DNA from: Clostridia bacterium
Lineage (GTDB): Bacteria > Bacillota > Clostridia > Christensenellales > Aristaeellaceae
Assembly: GCA_017551645.1 (NCBI GenBank)
Contig: JAFZLE010000324.1
Span: 1 to 9,622 of the forward strand
DNA: 9,622 bases
Direction of reading: 5' to 3'
The notes below the pieces were generated by a model, which saw only the letters and a program-made list of their open reading frames with translations, made no database searches and was not told the DNA's origin. Positions 6,196 to 9,622 of the stretch are shown in pieces (the stretch's first letter is position 1; every line of letters begins with the position of its first letter). Position numbers and translations under genes: made by a program.

Positions 6196-7548
6196 CTAAT
6201 CCTTCGTGTAGCGGGCGATCAGATACGGTATGTAGGTATCTCCGTAGAACACACGCCCCGCCACATCCGCGTACATGGCGTATTCCTCACCCTGGAGGAA
6301 GCGCCCCTGGTTGGATTGGTTCTCCAGGGCGACCAGCTTGACGTTCTCCGCGTTGCCCACGTTCATGATGCTCAGCGTAGTCCCTTCGGAAGTGATGGTA
6401 TCCACTATCTTGCCAATGCACAGGAACACGCGTCCGTGCCACTGCTCGTAGTACAGGCGAAGCTGGGCATAGTCCATCTGCCAAGCGTTGCGGGTGTATT
6501 CGCCCTTGGCCGGCAGGTAATCCACATAGAAGGAGATGGCCGAATCCCTCCTGTCAGCCATGGAGGCGTGGAAGGACACCAGGTTCTGCCCGTAGGCAGA
6601 GAATTTTGCCCTGAATGAGAACACGCCCGTCTGCTGGTTGATCTTCAGGCTGTCGGCGTCATAGTTCGTGTCCACCGTTATCCAGGCGCCCGGCTCGGTC
6701 TTGCCGGTGATGGTCATGTAATTCAGGCGGCTCACGAAGCTTACGCTGGTGGCTACCTCCAGCTCTATGTCCATCTCCTCCCGGTAAAACACCAGGTCAC
6801 GGCGGGCTTCCTTGTGGTTGTCTGTGCGCACGATTATGGAGACGTTGTTGTCGCCTATGGGCTCTATGTTCAGCGTCAGGTCCAGCTTTCCGTCACGGGT
6901 GACCTTGCTGGACACATCCTCGCCGTTGATTATCACCTGGCTGCCGTATATCACGTCCATGCTGAGGCCCGTCTGGGAGGTTATGACCGTCAGGCGCTGG
7001 CTGGCGGGCTGGGTAATGGTCACGGGAGCCTCGGGCACCTCAACCTCCACCGAAAACACAGGGATGCGCGTCTTCTGCCCGGAAGCGGATATGTATACGG
7101 GCGAAAACGTGATGAGCGCGTTGTCGATCAGCGTGGGGTCCTTGTCGAACCAGATGTAGTCCGGCACTTCCACGCGGGCGATGCCGCCCACGAACATATA
7201 GCTCTGCCCCAGTTCCTCCAGGTACACGCAGTCCCCGTCCTCTCCGAAGAACGTGAGCGCGTGCGCCTTGTAGCCGCTGTCCAGCGTCAGCGTTTCCACT
7301 ACCTGGTTTACGTACTTTTGGGTGATCTCTTTATTTTGCCTGCGGATCCTGATGGGTTCCTCTATAAGCTGGATGACCACCAGGGTTATTATAATGGCTG
7401 CCAGCACCAACCCCGCCCTTATAAAAACACTTTTAAGGGGCAGCCGGTCACGGTTTTCTACCTTGTCGGCATAACTCAGCGGCAGACCGCACTTGGGGCA
7501 TCTGCGCATGGAAGCTTTGATCGTAGCGTCACATCTTGGACAGGTCAA
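6196..7548 (-). CDS. Zinc-ribbon, single-pass membrane protein with beta-rich extracytoplasmic region
   Basis: A 450-residue protein of unknown function and the first gene of the operon. Residues 3-20 form a zinc ribbon with C3-x2-C6 and C17-x2-C20 on the cytoplasmic side. A single membrane helix follows at about 44-61 (core AGLVLAAIIITLVVIQLI). The rest (about 65-450) should be outside. Within it, about 180-258 and about 262-345 look like two Ig-like beta domains; the second has the TGKTEPGAWITV pattern (281-292) common in bacterial Ig-like repeats. The last 100 residues have spaced strands (GRVFLCIGKIVD, TLSIMNVG, GEEYAMYADVAGRV) that resemble an OB-like barrel; the fold names are inferred from pattern. 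The start is TTG at 7548-7546, chosen because AGGAGG lies seven bases upstream and because it places MTCPRC, the usual zinc-ribbon beginning, at the N-terminus. It could be a sensor or an envelope scaffold; nothing in the sequence decides this. Confidence 0.88.
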   Translation of the reverse strand: MTCPRCDATIKASMRRCPKCGLPLSYADKVENRDRLPLKSVFIRAGLVLAAIIITLVVIQLIEEPIRIRRQNKEITQKYVNQVVETLTLDSGYKAHALTFFGEDGDCVYLEELGQSYMFVGGIARVEVPDYIWFDKDPTLIDNALITFSPVYISASGQKTRIPVFSVEVEVPEAPVTITQPASQRLTVITSQTGLSMDVIYGSQVIINGEDVSSKVTRDGKLDLTLNIEPIGDNNVSIIVRTDNHKEARRDLVFYREEMDIELEVATSVSFVSRLNYMTITGKTEPGAWITVDTNYDADSLKINQQTGVFSFRAKFSAYGQNLVSFHASMADRRDSAISFYVDYLPAKGEYTRNAWQMDYAQLRLYYEQWHGRVFLCIGKIVDTITSEGTTLSIMNVGNAENVKLVALENQSNQGRFLQGEEYAMYADVAGRVFYGDTYIPYLIARYTKD

Positions 7549-7555
7549 GTCGTTT

Positions 7556-7561
7556 CCTCCT
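7556..7561 (-). promoter_or_regulatory. Ribosome binding site deciding the TTG start of the zinc-ribbon gene
   Basis: AGGAGG on the minus strand, seven bases before the TTG at 7548. It supports a non-ATG start for the first gene of the operon. Confidence 0.8.
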
Positions 7562-7574
7562 GTATAAGATTCCT

Positions 7575-7608
7575 ATTATATTATACAGTATACGCGCCTG
7601 AAATACAA
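7575..7608 (-). promoter_or_regulatory. Sigma-A-type promoter of the eight-gene minus-strand operon
   Basis: Read on the minus strand, TTGTAT (plus-strand 7603-7608) is followed after 17 bases by a perfect TATAAT (7580-7585), which overlaps by one base a second TATAAT (7575-7580). Transcription should start near 7568-7575, giving a leader of about 20-27 bases before the TTG start of the zinc-ribbon gene. The -35 matches the consensus only in TTG. No other comparable promoter was seen in the short gaps downstream, so this one probably serves the whole operon. Confidence 0.75.
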
Positions 7609-7620
7609 GCGCGCAGGCGC
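7594..7620. repeat. Inverted repeat around the -35 box of the operon promoter
   Basis: A perfect 7-bp inverted repeat, GCGCCTG at 7594-7600 and CAGGCGC at 7614-7620, separated by 13 bases. The spacer contains the -35 hexamer of the minus-strand promoter (7603-7608). The position suits an operator bound by a dimeric regulator, but the arms are short and GC-rich and could arise by chance. Because it lies upstream of the transcription start it is unlikely to act as an RNA hairpin of the operon. Confidence 0.45.
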
Positions 7621-7658
7621 ACCGCCCCGACTTTTTCCCACAATTAACAATTTGACTA

Positions 7659-7687
7659 TTGACAGAATCAGCCTGCCGTAGTAAAAT
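7659..7687 (+). promoter_or_regulatory. Promoter of the tRNA-Lys gene
   Basis: A perfect -35 TTGACA (7659-7664), 17-base spacer, and -10 TAAAAT (7682-7687, five of six consensus bases). Transcription would start at about 7694, some 12 bases before the tRNA. A second TTGAC-like hexamer, TTGACT at 7652-7657, lies just upstream, but its spacing to the -10 (24 bases) is too long to be the one used. Confidence 0.85.
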
Positions 7688-7706
7688 ATCCTCTGTTCGT
7701 TGACGA

Positions 7707-7779
7707 GCACCTTTAGCTCAGTTGGTAGAGCACCTGACTCTTAATCAGGGTGTCCAGGGTTCGAGTCCCTGAAGGTGTA
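7707..7779 (+). tRNA. tRNA-Lys (anticodon CTT)
   Basis: A complete 73-base cloverleaf. The acceptor strand is 7707-7713 with T8-A9, the D arm is GCTC/GAGC at 7716-7719 and 7728-7731, and the anticodon stem is CCTGA/TCAGG at 7733-7737 and 7745-7749. The loop CTCTTAA gives anticodon CTT at 7740-7742. A five-base variable loop is followed by the T arm CAGGG/CCCTG at 7755-7759 and 7767-7771 with loop TTCGAGT. The 3' acceptor strand AAGGTGT and discriminator A (7779) complete it. CTG follows, so CCA is not encoded and must be added enzymatically. The first acceptor pair is G1 with U72, a wobble where a G-C pair is usual. It has its own promoter and terminator and is a single-gene transcript. Confidence 0.96.
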
Positions 7780-7782
7780 CTG

Positions 7783-7818
7783 AAAAGCCCGAGACCTTTG
7801 AGGTTTCGGGTGTTTTTT
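7783..7818 (+). terminator. Rho-independent terminator after tRNA-Lys
   Basis: A nine-base-pair stem, CCCGAGACC (7788-7796) with GGTTTCGGG (7802-7810), one pair being G-U, closed by a five-base loop TTTGA. It is followed by TG and six T (7813-7818) and preceded by four A. It begins four bases after the tRNA 3' end and should isolate the tRNA from the permease genes. Confidence 0.92.
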
Positions 7819-7913
7819 ATTCCCGTGATTCCGGGCTTTCGATGCCGATACAGTCCTGACTTCCCGGCGGGTTTTGGAAGACAAACTGGCGCCAATGAAA
7901 TTAACAAAAACTA
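7819..7913. other. Non-coding spacer between terminator and permease promoter
   Basis: No gene is supported here. It contains an 8-bp palindrome TGGCGCCA at 7887-7894 and the first copy of an 11-bp direct repeat (7896-7906), both just upstream of the -35 box. Nothing else recognisable was seen, and no duplicated end of the neighbouring tRNA that would mark an integration site. Confidence 0.5.
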
Positions 7914-7977
7914 TGGACTTTCGTCTGATACTGTGCTATAATACAGCAAGGTTAAAAGTTCGTGTGTGAAATTAACA
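7896..7977. repeat. Direct repeat TGAAATTAACA bracketing the permease promoter
   Basis: The 11-base sequence TGAAATTAACA occurs at 7896-7906, just upstream of the -35 box, and again at 7967-7977, about 20 bases after the expected transcription start; the copies are 71 bases apart. An inverted half, GTTAA at 7951-7955, pairs with the TTAAC inside the second copy (7972-7976). The placement on both sides of the promoter fits operator sites for a sugar-responsive regulator, which is inferred. Confidence 0.5.
7914..7942 (+). promoter_or_regulatory. Promoter of the sugar ABC permease genes
   Basis: A -35-like TGGACT (7914-7919, four of six consensus bases), 17-base spacer, and perfect -10 TATAAT (7937-7942). 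The start would be near 7949, giving a leader of about 60 bases before the ATG at 8010. A weak -35 with flanking repeats suggests that an activator or repressor controls it. Confidence 0.75.
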
Positions 7978-8009
7978 GTTTTTATATAATTACGAAAGGC
8001 TGATGAATC

Positions 8010-8939
8010 ATGACGGGCGTTCGCAGGAAAAGACGGTTCAGAAAAGAAGATCTGCCCCTCTATGTAATGGCATCCCCCACCGTACTGTGGCTGATCGTGT
8101 TCTGTTATCTGCCTATCTTCGGTCTCATTATGGCCTTCCAGAACCTGAACATAACCACCGGAATACTGGGCAGCGCCTACGTCGGTCTCCAGAATTTCCG
8201 CTTTTTGTTCTCGACCACCGATGCCTGGATAATCACGCGCAACACCGTTTGTTATAATGTCGTTTTCATAATCGTCAATATGATACTTGCCGTGCTCATG
8301 GCGCTGCTGCTGTCCGAGCTGCGCAGCCGCTTTGCCGCCAAGGGCCTGCAGACCATATACATGCTGCCCTACTTCCTGAGTTGGGCAGTGGTCGCCATCG
8401 TGGTCTCCGCGTTCCTTGACCGCGATTACGGCTTGGTAAACCGCATCATGATAAACCTTGGAAAGCAGGAAACCAAGGTGGATTATTACACCAAGCGTGA
8501 GCTTTGGCCGCCGCTGCTGGTGCTTATAAACGCATGGAAAGGCGTGGGTTATCAGACTGTACTGTACCTGGCGGTTATCAGCGGCATTTCCACCGATTAT
8601 TACGAGGCCGCTGTACTGGACGGCGCCACCAAGCGCCAGCAGGCCTGGTACATCACCATCCCCCATCTGCGCATGGTCATCTCCATTTCCATCATAATGG
8701 CCATGGGCTCCATATTCCGAGGCGACTTCGGCCTGTTCTACGTAGTTACCAAGAATACAGGCCGCCTCTATCCTGTCACCGACGTTATAGACACTTACAT
8801 ATACCGTGCTCTGACACGCCTGTCCAACGTGGGCATGGCTACTGCTTCAGGCATGTACCAGTCTGTGGTGGGTCTGTTTATGGTGCTGGGCGTAAATGCC
8901 ATCGTCAACCGTATCGACCCCGACAGCGCCATGTTCTGA
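8010..8939 (+). CDS. Carbohydrate ABC transporter permease, LplB type
   Basis: A 309-residue integral membrane subunit of a CUT1-family sugar importer. After a basic cytoplasmic N-terminus (RRKRRFRKEDLPLY) there are about six helices, the clearest at roughly 22-42, 79-101, 115-136, 167-190 and 278-298. The EAA loop that docks on the ATPase is at 199-220 (EAAVLDGATKRQQAW..IPHL), with the conserved glycine at G205. The opening PLYVMASPTVLWLIVFCYLP and the GLQNF stretch (59-63) are typical of the LplB/YtcP-type pairs found in Firmicutes, which take up oligosaccharides and often share one general ATPase (MsmX/MsmK type). The substrate cannot be told. ATG at 8010 is preceded by GAAAGG, 11 bases away and rather weak; another ATG at 8003 is out of frame. 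The second permease follows after 16 bases. The antisense reading of this region is not a gene. Confidence 0.95.
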   Translation: MTGVRRKRRFRKEDLPLYVMASPTVLWLIVFCYLPIFGLIMAFQNLNITTGILGSAYVGLQNFRFLFSTTDAWIITRNTVCYNVVFIIVNMILAVLMALLLSELRSRFAAKGLQTIYMLPYFLSWAVVAIVVSAFLDRDYGLVNRIMINLGKQETKVDYYTKRELWPPLLVLINAWKGVGYQTVLYLAVISGISTDYYEAAVLDGATKRQQAWYITIPHLRMVISISIIMAMGSIFRGDFGLFYVVTKNTGRLYPVTDVIDTYIYRALTRLSNVGMATASGMYQSVVGLFMVLGVNAIVNRIDPDSAMF

Positions 8940-8942
8940 GAA

Positions 8943-8948
8943 AGGAGG
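8943..8948 (+). promoter_or_regulatory. Ribosome binding site deciding the GTG start of the second permease
   Basis: AGGAGG seven bases before GTG at 8956 and just past the TGA of the first permease (8937-8939). It is much stronger than the SD of the first permease. Confidence 0.8.
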
Positions 8949-8955
8949 CGGTACC

Positions 8956-9622
8956 GTGTCAAAGAAATCTCCCCTTTCCAAGTTCAACCAGATACCCCGC
9001 GGCTGGGACGCCTTCTTCATGGTGATCCTTTTGCTCATCTCCCTGTTCATGCTGGTGCCGCTGGCGCTGGTAATCGTCGTGTCTTTTTCTTCCGAGAGTT
9101 CCATCGCATTAAAAGGCTACAGTCTTGTCCCGCTTGAATGGACATTGGAGGGCTATGAGTACCTTTGGAAGGTAGGCGATCAGGTGTTCGCCTCCTACAG
9201 GATCACGATAATCCACACCGCGCTGGGCACGGTAATGAGCCTGTTCGTGATGACCATGTACTCATACGTTATCGCCCAGAGGAACTTCGTCCACAGGAAA
9301 TTCTTTACCTGGTTTTTGTTCTTCACCATGCTGTTTTCCGGCGGCCTGGTGCCCCACTATATAATGAACGTACGCTATCTGCACATCGATGACAGCCTTT
9401 GGATCTTCCTGCTGCCCAGCCTGGTGTCCGCGTACAACGTAATAATCCTGCGTACATTCATAACCTCCACTATACCGGATACGCTGTTCGAGGCCGCCCG
9501 CATAGACGGCGCCAACCATTTCCGCATCTACTTCAGCATCGTGCTGCCCCTGTTCAAGGCAGGCATCGCCACCATCGCGCTGTTCAACGTGGTGGGCCGT
9601 TGGAACGACTGGTTCACCGGTA
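8956..9622 (+). CDS. Carbohydrate ABC transporter permease, LplC/YtcP type (3' end outside window)
   Basis: The first 222 residues of the partner permease, open to the window edge; family members are usually about 290-300 residues, so most of it is present. The first helix is at about 20-43, followed by SFSSESS, and there are helices at about 84-106, 117-135 and 147-166. The FSGGLVPHYIM stretch (127-137) is typical of this permease class. The EAA loop is at 179-199 (EAARIDGANHF..Y..IVLPL), followed by GRWNDWF (214-220). The start is GTG at 8956, with AGGAGG seven bases upstream at 8943-8948. It should pair with the preceding permease as a heterodimer. The solute-binding lipoprotein of such systems normally lies near and is presumably to the right; none is seen within the window. 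Confidence 0.95.
   Translation, partial: MSKKSPLSKFNQIPRGWDAFFMVILLLISLFMLVPLALVIVVSFSSESSIALKGYSLVPLEWTLEGYEYLWKVGDQVFASYRITIIHTALGTVMSLFVMTMYSYVIAQRNFVHRKFFTWFLFFTMLFSGGLVPHYIMNVRYLHIDDSLWIFLLPSLVSAYNVIILRTFITSTIPDTLFEAARIDGANHFRIYFSIVLPLFKAGIATIALFNVVGRWNDWFTG

Noticed and set aside
6814..7647. Plus-strand frame of 277 codons opposite the zinc-ribbon gene, reaching into the control region
   Set aside because: It is antisense to a gene with a good start, SD and promoter, and ends inside the divergent regulatory region without a stop-proximal terminator or any domain signal.
7713..7907. Minus-strand reading frame of 64 codons across the tRNA and terminator
   Set aside because: Its C-terminal half is simply the antisense translation of the tRNA-Lys gene (the familiar TPSGTRTLDT-type artefact), it has no ribosome binding site, and it runs through the terminator.
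7707..8009. Possible integration site at the tRNA-Lys 3' end
   Set aside because: No integrase gene and no repeated copy of the tRNA 3' end was seen in the window; the following sequence is an ordinary terminator and promoter.
7911..8666. Long minus-strand frame of 251 codons opposite the first permease
   Set aside because: It is the shadow of a strongly supported permease with an EAA motif; its composition (runs of H, Q, G and Y) is typical of antisense frames, and it would run through the permease promoter.

Overview
The window looks like chromosome of a low-GC-lineage (Firmicutes/Clostridia-type) gut bacterium with moderately high coding GC. The reasons are the strong AGGAGG ribosome binding sites, TTG and GTG starts, a lepA-hemW gene pair, a tRNA-Lys without an encoded CCA end, and LplB/YtcP-style sugar permeases. 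The lineage is an inference; no taxonomic marker was compared.

Layout. Positions 1-7548 hold one minus-strand run of eight tightly packed genes, read right to left from a good sigma-A-type promoter at 7575-7608. In transcription order they are: a zinc-ribbon membrane-anchored protein, a secreted protein of unknown function, lepA (elongation factor 4), hemW (radical SAM heme chaperone), a secreted barnase-type ribonuclease, a barstar-type inhibitor, a MATE-family exporter, and the N-terminus of another secreted protein cut by the window edge. Junctions are two ATGA overlaps, two 9-bp gaps in which the TAG stop lies inside the Shine-Dalgarno sequence, a 2-bp gap, a 15-bp gap and a 27-bp gap, so a single polycistronic transcript is likely.

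Positions 7549-8009 are a divergent control region. It contains the minus-strand promoter with an inverted repeat around its -35 box, a plus-strand promoter for tRNA-Lys(CTT), that tRNA, a rho-independent terminator, and then a separate plus-strand promoter bracketed by an 11-bp direct repeat. From 8010 to the right edge are two CUT1-type sugar ABC permeases. The second is cut by the window end, and the binding protein is not in view.

The most interesting element is the barnase/barstar pair inside the lepA-hemW operon, where hrcA-grpE-dnaK-dnaJ often follow in Firmicutes. The ribonuclease keeps every catalytic residue of barnase (K83, E129, R139, R143, H158 here) and has a signal peptide, so it should be an active exported RNase with a cytoplasmic inhibitor that protects the producer. 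By ungapped comparison with the Bacillus amyloliquefaciens pair, the core of the interface is kept. A known peripheral salt bridge, barnase R59 with barstar E76, is changed on both sides (to Y115 and R72), which would be consistent with a private, co-evolved specificity.
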